The notes under the pieces: generated by a model | The model's database searches: none | Told to the model about the DNA's origin: nothing | The model's input: only the letters and a program-made list of their open reading frames with translations | Program-made: the position numbers and the translations under genes | Shown here: piece after piece, positions 26,718-36,089 of the stretch | How positions within the stretch are numbered: position 1 is the stretch's first letter | Layout: every line of letters begins with the position of its first letter | Source of the DNA: Parasphingorhabdus marina DSM 22363 | GTDB lineage: Bacteria > Pseudomonadota > Alphaproteobacteria > Sphingomonadales > Sphingomonadaceae | Direction: 5' to 3' | Assembly (NCBI RefSeq): GCF_900128895.1 | Contig: NZ_FSQW01000002.1 | Location: forward strand, 124,001 to 188,000 | Length of the DNA: 64,000 nt

Positions 26718-27485
26718 TCATTCGGCCAGCGGCGCTGCAGCGCTGGGATCTTCCGGCAAACCGCCCAGCTGCGTGACCAGCTGCGTATAGGCGTCGAGAT
26801 AGGCGAGAGCCATGACACGACCGATCTGGGTGTCGGTATACCCACCACCTGCCGCACCAGCGATCGCACCGCCAAAGAAGCCGCCTCCGCCGCCGCCGAA
26901 CTTCACGTCCGATTTGCGGGCATAGCCTTCAACCGTCCGTTCAATTTCGGTGGTCCGGACATTGACCAGAGCGAGGGTAACATTGGCTTCCTTTTTGTTG
27001 ACCTTCAGTCCGCCAAACAATCCGCCAAAGGTTCGGCCGCCAAGAGCGCCGCCAATTGCGCCAAGGGCGCCGCCGCCGCCAGAGCGATTATTGGCCGAAA
27101 TAATATCGGGAACCATGACATAGTCGGCGGCCTTGACCTGGCGCTTGCCGACATTGGAGCCGCGTTGCAGTTCGCCCGAGTCCGCAAGCGCGCGCTCAAC
27201 GGCGCGACTGGCCAGTCCCCGGCCGCGATCTACCAGACCGAAACAGCCGGAGCGGGATACGAAGGTTTTGATCAAGGCTTCCGGAGAACCGATCTTGTAG
27301 CTCCGCCACCATTGCACTTCTGGCTCAACAATGGCGATGGTTCCCAGCTTTTTGTAGCAAGTAGGGATTTGGGCAACACCGCGATCCTGGGCTTTTTGTC
27401 CCTTGGACCGGCTCTGCGCCATTGCGGTTCCGCTGGTTAGTGCGAGTGACGAGATGGCCAGCGCTGATACGATTTTTTTCAACAT
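26718..27485 (-). CDS. CsgG/HfaB-like outer-membrane-associated protein
   Basis: A 255-residue exported protein. The ATG at 27485 with GGAGGG upstream is far better than the longer frame; it gives a signal peptide ending TAMAQ. The chain has CsgG-like strands: KLGTIAIVEPEV, a VDRGRGLASRAVERALADSG segment, AADYVMVPDI and ALVNVRTTEIERTVEGYARKSD. It includes an unusual Gly-rich insert (about 130-145) and a second Gly stretch near 200. It lacks the CsgG lipobox. Function could be surface-fibre secretion or a periplasmic scaffold. A strong terminator follows. Confidence 0.72.
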   Translation of the reverse strand: MLKKIVSALAISSLALTSGTAMAQSRSKGQKAQDRGVAQIPTCYKKLGTIAIVEPEVQWWRSYKIGSPEALIKTFVSRSGCFGLVDRGRGLASRAVERALADSGELQRGSNVGKRQVKAADYVMVPDIISANNRSGGGGALGAIGGALGGRTFGGLFGGLKVNKKEANVTLALVNVRTTEIERTVEGYARKSDVKFGGGGGGFFGGAIAGAAGGGYTDTQIGRVMALAYLDAYTQLVTQLGGLPEDPSAAAPLAE

Positions 27486-27745
27486 GATTTCCCTCCGGTA
27501 TAAATTCTGACCATCATCTCTCTGGCGTAACGGCCAGATGTCAGAGACATGGCAAAATGGCTTGCGACCACGAAATTTACAAATCACTGTTTGAACCGTA
27601 TATGTTGGACTGTCTGTGATCGATAGCATAATTTGGACAAATTATTTGCAGATGGCAGCAAGACAGAGACAACAGACATGCCGGTTCGGCCATTTCCGCA
27701 GGCCCGGCATACTGCCAAAGCAATGATACGGGAATTGTACTCCAT

Positions 27746-28513
27746 ATGAAAAACAGGCGCATCCGGTCCGGAATGCTGATACTCGCCACCGCTTTTCTGG
27801 TTTCGGCGACGGACGCAAAAATGGATCCCGACAATCCGACCTGTCCAATGGATCCGAATTGGAGCAACATCCCGGCGATGACGCTGACGCCAGTGGAGAG
27901 AAGCGGGGTGAAGGTTTTGCTGGCCGAAGGCCGGATAGACCGCGATTTGCCCAATCGTCTCAAGCAGATTTTGGCCTCGGATCCCGAAATCGCGGAAATC
28001 TGGTTGCGCTCACCTGGCGGGGATGCGCGGGCCGGAAACGAAGCGGGGCGGATCATTCGGGAGACCTGGGTTGTGCGGGATGCCGAGGGCAAGAAAACCG
28101 GCGACAAGCCTGGTGTGCTGACCCGCATTCCGGCAAACTGGGCCTGTTTCAGCGCCTGCAATTTTGTCTTCATGGGCGGACGCGCCCGGATCATTGATGA
28201 GGGTGGTTTGTTCATGGTTCACATGTTCACCATGACGGGGGATCGTGATGCGATCAGCTTCAGCGTTGAAATGGGGACGGAATCCACCGCGGAACTGATT
28301 GGTGAAGTGGAACAGGACAGTGCCTTGCTCGCCTCCGAGGATAATGACTTTCTGATCCGGATGGGCGTCTCGCGAAAATTGCTGACCGATATCATGTACC
28401 GCCAGAAAGCCGTCAAAACGAGCGACGGAGATAGAAGCACTCGCCGCTGCCTGACCCGCAAAGAAACATTCCTGTATAATGTTGCGAATATTGCCGAAGA
28501 AACCGGCGGTTGA
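27746..28513 (+). CDS. exported ClpP/crotonase-fold protein (COG3904-like)
   Basis: A 255-residue protein with an N-terminal hydrophobic signal (about 9-21). Its fold pattern matches periplasmic ClpP-like proteins: EIWLRSPGGDARAG (oxyanion strand, residues 84-97), CFSACNFVFMGG (candidate nucleophile Ser136) and GGLFMVHMF (candidate His159). A third Asp is not certain. Such proteins are candidate periplasmic serine peptidases of unknown substrate. Several cysteines (33, 134, 138) may form disulphides. It is divergent from the CsgG-like gene over 260 bp. Confidence 0.72.
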   Translation: MKNRRIRSGMLILATAFLVSATDAKMDPDNPTCPMDPNWSNIPAMTLTPVERSGVKVLLAEGRIDRDLPNRLKQILASDPEIAEIWLRSPGGDARAGNEAGRIIRETWVVRDAEGKKTGDKPGVLTRIPANWACFSACNFVFMGGRARIIDEGGLFMVHMFTMTGDRDAISFSVEMGTESTAELIGEVEQDSALLASEDNDFLIRMGVSRKLLTDIMYRQKAVKTSDGDRSTRRCLTRKETFLYNVANIAEETGG

Positions 28514-28635
28514 TCAAACCGCTGATTTCGTTGCTCCGGTTTCCGCCATTGCGCCTGAACCCTTTCTCTTCCCTTTTGGAAATTACGCGCTAGCATGCCG
28601 ACACTCGCAGGGAAGGTGATCGGGGAGGAACTGGA

Positions 28636-29943
28636 ATGCGTCATATCGCGATAATCGGGTCGGGGCCCGCGGGCTATTATTCTGCCGAGGCCGCACAGAA
28701 AAAATATGACGATGACGTGCAAGTGGATATTATCGACCGGCTGCCGGTTCCGTTCGGGCTGATAAGGACTGGCGTTGCACCGGATCATCAGTCGATCAAG
28801 GCCGTGTCGCGGCGTTATGAAAAGACCGCGCTTACCGACAATGTCCGATTTGTCGGTAATGTGACGGTCGGGACTGATGTCAGCATCTCCGAACTGCAAG
28901 GGCTCTACGATGCCGTGATTTTGGCAACCGGGGCACCCAATGACCGGCCGCTGGAAATTCCGGGCAGCGATCTGGATGGTGTCATTGGCAGCGCCGCCTT
29001 TGTCGGCTGGTATAACGGCCATCCGGACTTTGCAGATTTGCACCCGCCGCTCGATGCCAGGTCGGTGGCAATTATTGGCAATGGCAATGTCGCGCTGGAT
29101 GTTGCCCGTATCCTCGCCAAAACCGAAAGCGAGTTTGTCGGCAGTGACATTGTCGGACATGCACTCGATGCGCTGACCCGCAGCGCGGTGGAACGCATCA
29201 TTTTTCTCGGGCGGCGGGGACCGCACCAGATTGCAATGACGCCAAAGGAGCTGGGTGAGTTAATGCATCTGGAACGGGCCCGCCCGGTGGTGGATCCGCT
29301 GGATTTCCCGGACGAAGGCGATGACGCGATGCTTGAGCCGGGCATGCGCAAATCTGTCACGCATTTGCGTGAATTCTTCCGGAAAGCCGGGGAGTTGCGG
29401 GGAAAACCCGTTGCCATCGATTTTGATTTCTTTGCCATGCCGGTCGAGATCAAGGGTGATGGGCGGGTCCAGAGCCTCGTTGTCGAAAAGACCGAGCTGG
29501 ACAAGGACCTGCGGTCAACCGGAACCGGCGAGACTTATGAAATTGATTGCGAGCTGGTGGTCAGCTGTATCGGTTATCGCACGCCGCCCATTGAAGGTGT
29601 TCCTTATGAACATGGACGCGGCCGATTTGCAAATGTTGACGGGCGTATCCTGCCCGGGCTCTATTGTGTGGGCTGGGCGAGACGGGGGCCAACCGGCACG
29701 ATTGGAACAAACAAACCGGACGGCTTTGCCATCATCGAAGCGGTGGCAGAGGATATCGGCATGGGGGACAATCGAGATGGCCGAAGCGGTCTTGATCGGC
29801 TGCTGGACCGCCGCGGCGTGGAACCGGTTACCTTCCGCGACTGGAAAAAAATTGAGGAAGCCGAGATCGCAAATGCCCGTGATGGGGCGCCGCGCGAAAA
29901 GTTCACCGACGTGGCGGACATGATCGCGGCGCGGAAAAGCTAG
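28636..29943 (+). CDS. fprA: ferredoxin-NADP+ reductase, FprA / adrenodoxin reductase type
   Basis: A 435-residue two-Rossmann flavoprotein. The FAD motif IAIIGSGPAGYYSAEAA is at residues 4-20, PVPFGLIRTGVAPDH follows, then the NADP motif VAIIGNGNVALDVARIL and the C-terminal GWARRGPTGTIGTNKPD signature that binds flavin. This is the adrenodoxin-reductase type passing electrons from NADPH to ferredoxin. No ferredoxin or P450 gene is adjacent, so its partner is elsewhere. Ribosome site GGGGAGG precedes the ATG. Confidence 0.9.
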   Translation: MRHIAIIGSGPAGYYSAEAAQKKYDDDVQVDIIDRLPVPFGLIRTGVAPDHQSIKAVSRRYEKTALTDNVRFVGNVTVGTDVSISELQGLYDAVILATGAPNDRPLEIPGSDLDGVIGSAAFVGWYNGHPDFADLHPPLDARSVAIIGNGNVALDVARILAKTESEFVGSDIVGHALDALTRSAVERIIFLGRRGPHQIAMTPKELGELMHLERARPVVDPLDFPDEGDDAMLEPGMRKSVTHLREFFRKAGELRGKPVAIDFDFFAMPVEIKGDGRVQSLVVEKTELDKDLRSTGTGETYEIDCELVVSCIGYRTPPIEGVPYEHGRGRFANVDGRILPGLYCVGWARRGPTGTIGTNKPDGFAIIEAVAEDIGMGDNRDGRSGLDRLLDRRGVEPVTFRDWKKIEEAEIANARDGAPREKFTDVADMIAARKS

Positions 29944-30830
29944 CTCAACCAGTCCCGCAAAATAGCATTCACTTCCTCCGGCGCTTCCTGTTGCACCCAG
30001 TGTGAAACGCCCGGAAGACGGTGAAGCGTGAAATCGCCCACCCACTCCTCAGTTCCTTCGGTGCATTTGATATTGAGCGCTGAATCTTCCTCTCCCCAGA
30101 TCATCAGCGTGGGCACATTCACTTTGCCATCTCCGATATCAATGGCATCCCGATGACGCAGCAAAGCCCGGTAGTAGTTGATCATGGAGTTGAGCGAGCC
30201 AGGGCGCAGTGCGGCCCGGGCGTAGATATCCAGTGCATCATTGGAGAAATTGGTCTGATCACACGCCATTTTCGAGAAGGCATCCTTGATCGGCCTGCCA
30301 CCATTTCGGGAGAGCAGCTTTTCAGGAAGCCAGGGGATCTGGAAAAAGAAAATATACCAGCTCCGGCGAAGTTGCCGCCAGTGCCGGATTTCCCGGCGAC
30401 CGACCATCGGATGCGGCACGTTCATGATGATGAGCCGGACAAGCGGGCGAATTTTCTGGATGGCAAAGGCCCAGGCAATGATTGCGCCCCAGTCATGCGC
30501 GATCAGCGTCACCTCTTTTGCCCCGCTGGCATCGATCAGCGCGGCAATGTCCGCGCACAAGTGATCGAGCGCATAGGCACGGACGCCTTCGGGTTTGCTG
30601 GTGCCTCCATATCCGCGCAGATTGGGCGCCCAGACCCGGTAGCCCATTTCTGCGAGTAACGGCATCTGGAACCGCCAGCTATAGTGCAGTTCAGGAAATC
30701 CATGCAGGCACAGGGCGAGCCGGTCGCCTTCTCCCGCCTGCGCCACCTCGAATTTCTGCCCGTTGGCTTCGATCCAGTCTACGGTGATTTCACTGTCCGG
30801 ATCGGGCTGCCAGGAAAGTCTGTCGCTCAT
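29940..30830 (-). CDS. alpha/beta hydrolase, epoxide hydrolase type
   Basis: A 296-residue hydrolase from ATG 30830; GTG 30854 is an alternative eight codons upstream. The oxyanion motif LHGFPELHYSW, the nucleophile HDWGA (Asp), the catalytic His in GVSHWVQQE and an acid in GEEDSAL are all present. A lid Tyr in NYYRALL supports the epoxide hydrolase class over haloalkane dehalogenases. It overlaps the 3' end of the convergent fprA by four bases. It is divergent from the amidohydrolase. Confidence 0.82.
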   Translation of the reverse strand: MSDRLSWQPDPDSEITVDWIEANGQKFEVAQAGEGDRLALCLHGFPELHYSWRFQMPLLAEMGYRVWAPNLRGYGGTSKPEGVRAYALDHLCADIAALIDASGAKEVTLIAHDWGAIIAWAFAIQKIRPLVRLIIMNVPHPMVGRREIRHWRQLRRSWYIFFFQIPWLPEKLLSRNGGRPIKDAFSKMACDQTNFSNDALDIYARAALRPGSLNSMINYYRALLRHRDAIDIGDGKVNVPTLMIWGEEDSALNIKCTEGTEEWVGDFTLHRLPGVSHWVQQEAPEEVNAILRDWLS

Positions 30831-30908
30831 GCCACTAATGCTAGCAGGCTCCACCTTTAATCAGCCAGTTAATTCTGCTATTCGATCAAAAAACGCAGGA
30901 GAGAATCA

Positions 30909-32651
30909 ATGCATGATCTGATCATTAGAGGCGGCACTATCGTGGATGGTACCGGCGGCGAACCCTTTGTCGGTGACGTGGCCATTGATGGTGACAGGGT
31001 CACAATGGTCGGAACGGTGGATGCCGAAGCACGCGAAGAGATTGACGCGACTGGCAAATTTGTCACGCCCGGTTTCGTCGATGTGCACACCCATTATGAC
31101 GGTCAGGCAACCTGGGACGATGAAATGGCACCCTCCAGCTGGCATGGTGTGACGACGGTGGTCATGGGCAATTGCGGGGTCGGTTTTGCTCCGGCCAAAC
31201 CGGACCGGCACGACTGGCTGATCGGCCTGATGGAAGGTGTGGAAGATATTCCTGGAACCGCTCTCGCCGAGGGGATGAGCTGGAACTGGGAAACCTTCCC
31301 GGAATATCTCGACGAACTGGAAAAAATGCCGCGGACGGTTGATGTGGCCACCCATGTTCCGCATGGTGCCGTGCGCGCTTATGTCTTGGGCGACCGGGAA
31401 CAGCCCGGCGCGGTGCCAACCGTGGAAGACGTCCGGAAGATGGCCGATATCGTCGAAGAAGGCGTCCGGGCCGGGGCTCTGGGTTTTTCGACCAGCCGTA
31501 CCGTTTTGCACCGTTCTGTAGATGGTGAACTGGTCCCCGGCACAACAGCGACCAAGGACGAACTGATCGAGCTGGGCCGGGCGATGGGACGCGTCGGCTA
31601 TGGCGTGTTTGAGATGGCCAGTGACCTTAACCGGGAATGGGATGAATTTGGCTGGATGGGCGATCTCAGCCGCGAGACCGGCTTGCCGGTGACCTTTGCC
31701 GCGCTGCAATCCATCGCCAAGGATCAACCTCTCGAAGAACAGATTTCCAATATGCGCGCCGAAAATGACAATGGCGCCAATATTGTTGCCCAGATCGCTC
31801 TGCGCGGGAATGGCATCATCATGGCCTGGCAGGGCACGGTTCATCCCTTTGTCCGGAAACCGAGCTGGGAATCGATTGCCGAACTGCCCTGGGATGAGCA
31901 ACTTGCCCATCTCAAGGATCCGGAGTTCAAGGCGAAGCTGCTTGCGGAAGCCAGCTTGCCGGCGGAGAATGTTGACATGGCCCCGGTGCAGTTCATTGTC
32001 ACCGATGGCTGGGCCATGCAATATCAGATGGATGATGGCTTCAACTATGAACCGACGGCAGAAGAAAGTATCAACAGCCGGGCCAATGCCCAGAGTGTCA
32101 CGCCCGCGGAATATGCCTATGACTTGCTGATGCAGGACGAGGGCAAGGGCCTGATCTATCTGCCTATTCTGAATTATATCGACGGAAATCTGGACTTCCT
32201 GCATCCGCTCCAGCATGCGGATGACACGGTCAACAGCCTGTCCGACGGTGGCGCGCATTGCGGAACTATCTGCGATGCGGCAAGCCCGACCTTCATGCTC
32301 GAGCATTGGGTCAAGAATCGGGAGCGCGGGACGATCAGCATCGAAAATGCAATCAAGCGCCAGTGCCTTGATACGGCCCGGCTCTATGGCCTGAATGATC
32401 GTGGTGTGCTGCAGCCGGGTTATCTTGCGGACGTCAATATCATCGATATGGACCGGATCAAGCTGGGCAAACCCTGGCTGGCCTTCGACCTCCCGGCTGG
32501 CGGCAAGCGTTTGCTGCAAAAAGCGGATGGCTACGACTATACGGTCAAGTCCGGGCAGGTGACCTTCAAGGGTGGGGTCGTTACCGACAAGCGCCCTGGC
32601 GGGCTTATCCGTGGCCCACAGGCCGTCGAAATGCTGGAAGCTGCGGAGTAG
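30909..32651 (+). CDS. amidohydrolase, N-acyl-D-amino-acid deacylase type
   Basis: A 580-residue metal-dependent amidohydrolase. The composite N-terminal beta domain is followed by [12 protein letters not shown] (metal ligands His60, His62) and [10 protein letters not shown], whose Cys89 is the extra metal ligand of D-aminoacylases. The C-terminal LSDGGAHCG supplies the catalytic Asp. It hydrolyses an N-acylated D-amino acid or a related cyclic amide. An AGGAGAG site precedes the ATG. A small membrane-protein gene follows after three bases and may be cotranscribed. Confidence 0.85.
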   Translation: MHDLIIRGGTIVDGTGGEPFVGDVAIDGDRVTMVGTVDAEAREEIDATGKFVTPGFVDVHTHYDGQATWDDEMAPSSWHGVTTVVMGNCGVGFAPAKPDRHDWLIGLMEGVEDIPGTALAEGMSWNWETFPEYLDELEKMPRTVDVATHVPHGAVRAYVLGDREQPGAVPTVEDVRKMADIVEEGVRAGALGFSTSRTVLHRSVDGELVPGTTATKDELIELGRAMGRVGYGVFEMASDLNREWDEFGWMGDLSRETGLPVTFAALQSIAKDQPLEEQISNMRAENDNGANIVAQIALRGNGIIMAWQGTVHPFVRKPSWESIAELPWDEQLAHLKDPEFKAKLLAEASLPAENVDMAPVQFIVTDGWAMQYQMDDGFNYEPTAEESINSRANAQSVTPAEYAYDLLMQDEGKGLIYLPILNYIDGNLDFLHPLQHADDTVNSLSDGGAHCGTICDAASPTFMLEHWVKNRERGTISIENAIKRQCLDTARLYGLNDRGVLQPGYLADVNIIDMDRIKLGKPWLAFDLPAGGKRLLQKADGYDYTVKSGQVTFKGGVVTDKRPGGLIRGPQAVEMLEAAE

Positions 32652-32654
32652 CTG

Positions 32655-33047
32655 ATGTTCACAGGTTTCGGCCTTCTAAGGCTCGCTTACCTGGCAAATA
32701 TCATCATTCTGGTTCCGATTTGCTGGGGGATGTTTTTCGGCAGTGGCGTGGGCGGTGTGTTTGAGAACAAAGTGGAAGAATCCGCGGGTTTACGCCTGCT
32801 TGTCGGCAGTTTGTGGTGTGCCATATTGGCGGCCTCTTTTGCCGGCCTGTTTGCGCCGCGTTTTTTCGCGCCGGTCGTGCTCGTTCAGATTGTCTACAAG
32901 AGTCTTTGGATGTTCGCCTTTGTCCTGCCGCTGGTCATCGCTGGAAAATCGGACGAAGTTCCCTGGGGTATTGCGTCGACTTTCATCGTCATTGTGCTGA
33001 GCTATCCCGTGTTGTTCTGGTTTTCGGCAGTCGGTCGAACAACATAA
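32655..33047 (+). CDS. small four-helix membrane protein
   Basis: A 130-residue, very hydrophobic protein with about four helices (6-30, 47-67, 72-94, 103-125) and few charged residues outside the loops. No family recognised. It begins three bases after the amidohydrolase and is probably cotranscribed with it; a link to that enzyme is only inference. A hairpin without a T-tract follows. Confidence 0.6.
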   Translation: MFTGFGLLRLAYLANIIILVPICWGMFFGSGVGGVFENKVEESAGLRLLVGSLWCAILAASFAGLFAPRFFAPVVLVQIVYKSLWMFAFVLPLVIAGKSDEVPWGIASTFIVIVLSYPVLFWFSAVGRTT

Positions 33048-33052
33048 GCGAC

Positions 33053-33081
33053 GGGAGGCGATCCTGTCAGGATCACCTCCC
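33053..33081. terminator. hairpin between convergent genes, no T-tract
   Basis: GGGAGG-C-GATCCT (33053-33065) pairs with AGGATC-A-CCTCCC (33069-33081) around a GTC loop, with one mismatch. It lies between two stop codons and may serve both strands. Lack of a T-run makes intrinsic termination uncertain. Confidence 0.45.
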
Positions 33082-33089
33082 GCAACAGA

Positions 33090-34175
33090 TCAAAAGGCTT
33101 TTTGCCAACCGATTGTCAGCATCCAGTCCCCCGGCATTTGCGGGCCGTTGAGATTTTGATAAATCGGCGCGCCGACTTCGAGCGCAAAACGGTGCCCCGC
33201 AAGGGCTCCATGCGTAACCACCGTATTGATACCGGCGATGAGATCGACCCGGTCTCCACCCTGAAAATCAGGATTGGCGGTCTGGACCGGGCCCATGATC
33301 ATCGGATCAATGCCGTCCACCCAACCCATCGTCCGCGCTTTCACACGGCCGGAAAGGCTAACGCCCTGTGCGGCCAGATAGCTGATCCAGGCGGTCGCTT
33401 CGTGGATGTCACCGAAGCTGTACCCCTGATCATTGGTCCCGGTCCGGATTGTGCCAGAATATTGCGCGCCATAGCCCAGCTTGCTGGCCCAGCCCTTAAA
33501 AGTAACCGCCGGCTTGAGATCCCATGTGCCCGAACCGATTTGCATCATGTAAGGCACCCGCACCGTTGGATTGCCACCCATCGGTGTCAGGATATCGTCG
33601 GTTTTGGTGGTTGAACCGGTGGGAATGGAGATCGCGGCGCGGATGTTCAGCTCTTGCTGATTGTCAGCCTTGCGGTCGGCCACGCCCAGCACCGGGAAAA
33701 TACCGCCGACTGTTATGTCGCCAAAGCCTTCCGGACTGGTCCGGAATTCGCCCAGTTCTGTCGTTCCCATGCCACCGGCAAAGGTCACATGGTCCATTTC
33801 CTTCTGGATGTAACTACCCATAGCAACCAGCGTGACCCAGTCTGTTGGGGCATACATGGCCCCGACCATGGTCATGTCGGTACGCATCGAAGTCGGCACG
33901 ATACGCAGAGTGGGTGGCTGTCCGGGGGCACCGAAAAAACGGTTGGGGATGGTTGTCACAATGTCATTGGCGGAAATCTGATCTGTATCCACCTGAGCAC
34001 CGGACATTTCCATATGCATGTGGCGGACCGAGAACATGACCTCTCCCTTTTTGTGGGCATGGTCGGCCATGACCCCGATAGGTGCATGATCATCCGCGCG
34101 GACATCATGGGCCAGCACAGGTGTGGCAATTGCGCAGGCGGCGACAAGCGCACCTGCAGAAGCAAGGTTTTTCAT
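33090..34175 (-). CDS. His-rich outer-membrane barrel-like protein (transporter family)
   Basis: A 361-residue exported protein (signal to about residue 22, ending VLAHD). The mature N terminus is rich in His and Met: HDVRADDH, MADHAHKK, RHMHMEM. The rest alternates in a beta-barrel pattern and ends in IGWQKAF, an outer-membrane type C terminus. Proteins annotated simply as transporter or phenol-pathway MetA-like share this shape and recur in copper-linked clusters. The upstream DUF2946-like gene, also His-rich, supports a metal link. Confidence 0.65.
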   Translation of the reverse strand: MKNLASAGALVAACAIATPVLAHDVRADDHAPIGVMADHAHKKGEVMFSVRHMHMEMSGAQVDTDQISANDIVTTIPNRFFGAPGQPPTLRIVPTSMRTDMTMVGAMYAPTDWVTLVAMGSYIQKEMDHVTFAGGMGTTELGEFRTSPEGFGDITVGGIFPVLGVADRKADNQQELNIRAAISIPTGSTTKTDDILTPMGGNPTVRVPYMMQIGSGTWDLKPAVTFKGWASKLGYGAQYSGTIRTGTNDQGYSFGDIHEATAWISYLAAQGVSLSGRVKARTMGWVDGIDPMIMGPVQTANPDFQGGDRVDLIAGINTVVTHGALAGHRFALEVGAPIYQNLNGPQMPGDWMLTIGWQKAF

Positions 34176-34235
34176 GAGTTATTCCTGTATCAGTCTGATA
34201 TTGGCAGGCGCTGATGCGCCCTGTGAGCAAAATGG

Positions 34236-34673
34236 TCAGACCAGGGCAGGAGGTCCCGTTGCGGGCGGAATACTGAGGCGATTGCGAACCGCAAAATGCC
34301 GGCGTCTTTCGGGCTCATGAGGAGTGATTACGAGGCTGGCATCCGATGCATCCGGACCGGAGGTATCCAGCCCGGCGCCTGCAGCTCCGGCATAGGTACA
34401 GGTCGAATTCTCCATATCCGATTGGTCGTGATCACCATGTCCGCTGGCATGTTGGGAATGGTCCACACCTTCGGCATGATCCGTATGGGCGCTATCTTGC
34501 AGGGGGACTTCAGGTCCATATCCCGAACACAGGACAATGGCAAAGCCCTGTTCGGTGTGCATCGGCATGAAGCCCTGCGGTGTCCACGCACCGAAGAACA
34601 GGGCAAGCAGCGCGAGAAGCGGTGTTGCCAAACGGGTTCTCAGGAACCAGAAAAGATCGGTTTTTCGGATCAT
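34236..34673 (-). CDS. DUF2946-like His-rich exported or membrane protein
   Basis: A 145-residue protein with an N-terminal hydrophobic segment (about 15-30), then a Met/Cys-containing stretch (PMHTEQGFAIVLCSG). A histidine/aspartate-rich loop (63-82, with HTDH, DHSQHASGHGDHD) precedes a C-terminal RLSIPPATGPPA motif. The CSG and PPATGPP features are DUF2946-like. DUF2946 proteins are small and often near copper genes. Metal binding is inferred from the His loop. It is upstream of the His-rich barrel on the same strand. Confidence 0.65.
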   Translation of the reverse strand: MIRKTDLFWFLRTRLATPLLALLALFFGAWTPQGFMPMHTEQGFAIVLCSGYGPEVPLQDSAHTDHAEGVDHSQHASGHGDHDQSDMENSTCTYAGAAGAGLDTSGPDASDASLVITPHEPERRRHFAVRNRLSIPPATGPPALV

Positions 34674-34743
34674 GCGCTTGTCCGGCGCTATATTGTTCCG
34701 GTTAAGAAATGGCTAGTGAAAAACCGGTGACCCCGAACGAAAT

Positions 34744-35859
34744 TCAGACCCGCATCGGCATCAGCACGTAGAGTGCAGCCGACTTGTCATCCTCGCGGAT
34801 CAGTGTCGGCGCACTGGCATCGGCCAGGTGCAGTTCGACATTGTCGCCTTCAATCTCGCTCAGAATGTCCAGCAGATAGCGGGAATTAAACCCGATTTCG
34901 AAACCATCCTCCTTGTAAGCTCCCGGTACATCTTCCGATGCGGTGCCATTTTCCGGAGAGGTGACGGACAGCGTGATCTTGTCATCGCCCAGCGCCATTT
35001 TGACAGCGCGGGTTTTCTCGGTCGCAATGGTCGAAACGCGATCTACGCCCTGGGCAAAGCTTTTCGGGTCGATTTTCAGGATCTTGTCATTCCCGGTGGG
35101 GATCACACGGGTGTAGTCCGGGAAGGTGCCGTCGATCAGCTTGCTGGTCAGGATTGCGGTTCCGAGCGTGAACCGGATTTTGCTGGCTGACAGGTCAATC
35201 TGGACCGCCGCTTCGCCATTTTCATCGAGCAATTTGCGCAGTTCGTTGACACATTTGCGCGGCACGATGACGTCCGGCATGCCTTCGGCACCGGCAGGAC
35301 GGGGCAAGGTGACCCGGGCAAGGCGGTGACCGTCGGTGGCCGCCGCTTTCAGTACCGGCGTTTCCTCATCCTGCACATGGAGGAAAATACCATTGAGATA
35401 GTAACGCGTTTCTTCGGTTGAGATCGCAAATTTGGTCTTGTCGATTATCTGGATCAGGGAAGCTGCGGGCAATTCGAAACTTGTTGGCAGATCGCCCTCT
35501 GCAATGATGGGAAAATCATCGCGCGGGAGTGTTTGCAAGTTGAAGCGTGCACGACCGGCATTCACTTTCATTTTGCCGTCCGCGGCATCCAGTTCGACCT
35601 GGGCACCATCCGGCAATTTTCGGGCGATATCGAACAAGGTATGTGCTGACACCGTTATCGAGCCAGCGGTGTCCACCTGGGCTTCAACGGTCTCGACAAC
35701 CTGAAGGTCGAGATCGGTGGCCATCAGCTTGATGCCGCCGGAATCACTGGCTTCAATCAGCACATTGGACAAAATCGGAATGGTGTTGCGCCGCTCTACC
35801 ACAGACTGGACGTGGCCCAGGCTCTTCAGCAATGCTGCTCTTTCAATGGTGGCTTTCAT
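34744..35859 (-). CDS. dnaN: DNA polymerase III beta subunit (sliding clamp)
   Basis: A 371-residue three-domain clamp. It encircles DNA and tethers the polymerase. The N-terminal MKATIERAALLKSLGHVQSVVERRNTIPIL stretch (residues 1-30), the LPRDDFP segment and the C-terminal LMPMRV are standard. It is not next to dnaA or recF here, which is common in sphingomonads. Confidence 0.97.
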   Translation of the reverse strand: MKATIERAALLKSLGHVQSVVERRNTIPILSNVLIEASDSGGIKLMATDLDLQVVETVEAQVDTAGSITVSAHTLFDIARKLPDGAQVELDAADGKMKVNAGRARFNLQTLPRDDFPIIAEGDLPTSFELPAASLIQIIDKTKFAISTEETRYYLNGIFLHVQDEETPVLKAAATDGHRLARVTLPRPAGAEGMPDVIVPRKCVNELRKLLDENGEAAVQIDLSASKIRFTLGTAILTSKLIDGTFPDYTRVIPTGNDKILKIDPKSFAQGVDRVSTIATEKTRAVKMALGDDKITLSVTSPENGTASEDVPGAYKEDGFEIGFNSRYLLDILSEIEGDNVELHLADASAPTLIREDDKSAALYVLMPMRV

Positions 35860-36089
35860 TTATCGTCCTTTGATCTGATGCTTGTGTGGGAAACACGAGC
35901 GCAAAACAGAATCCGTACAAATCACGGGGAGTTCATGGCTTCATTAACAATATCGCACACAAGGGCAAGCCCGATGGGGCGCTGATCAGTCATATCACGG
36001 TGAAAATCTGTGGAAAAAACCCGTGACCCGGTTAAAGCTTGTCACATGGCGGCCAAATCGGCCCGATCTCGAAGGAAAAAGCCCCTTTT

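Noticed and set aside
28219-29226. 335-codon open frame on the minus strand overlapping fprA
   Set aside because: Shadow of fprA and the ClpP-like gene; no start signals.
30906-32519. 537-codon open frame opposite the amidohydrolase
   Set aside because: Antisense shadow; the amidohydrolase motifs are unmistakable on the plus strand.
35860-36089. Replication origin near dnaN
   Set aside because: One DnaA-box-like TGTGGAAAA (36009-36017) is present, but no cluster of boxes, no dnaA, and no strand-bias switch that I can see. A single match is expected by chance.
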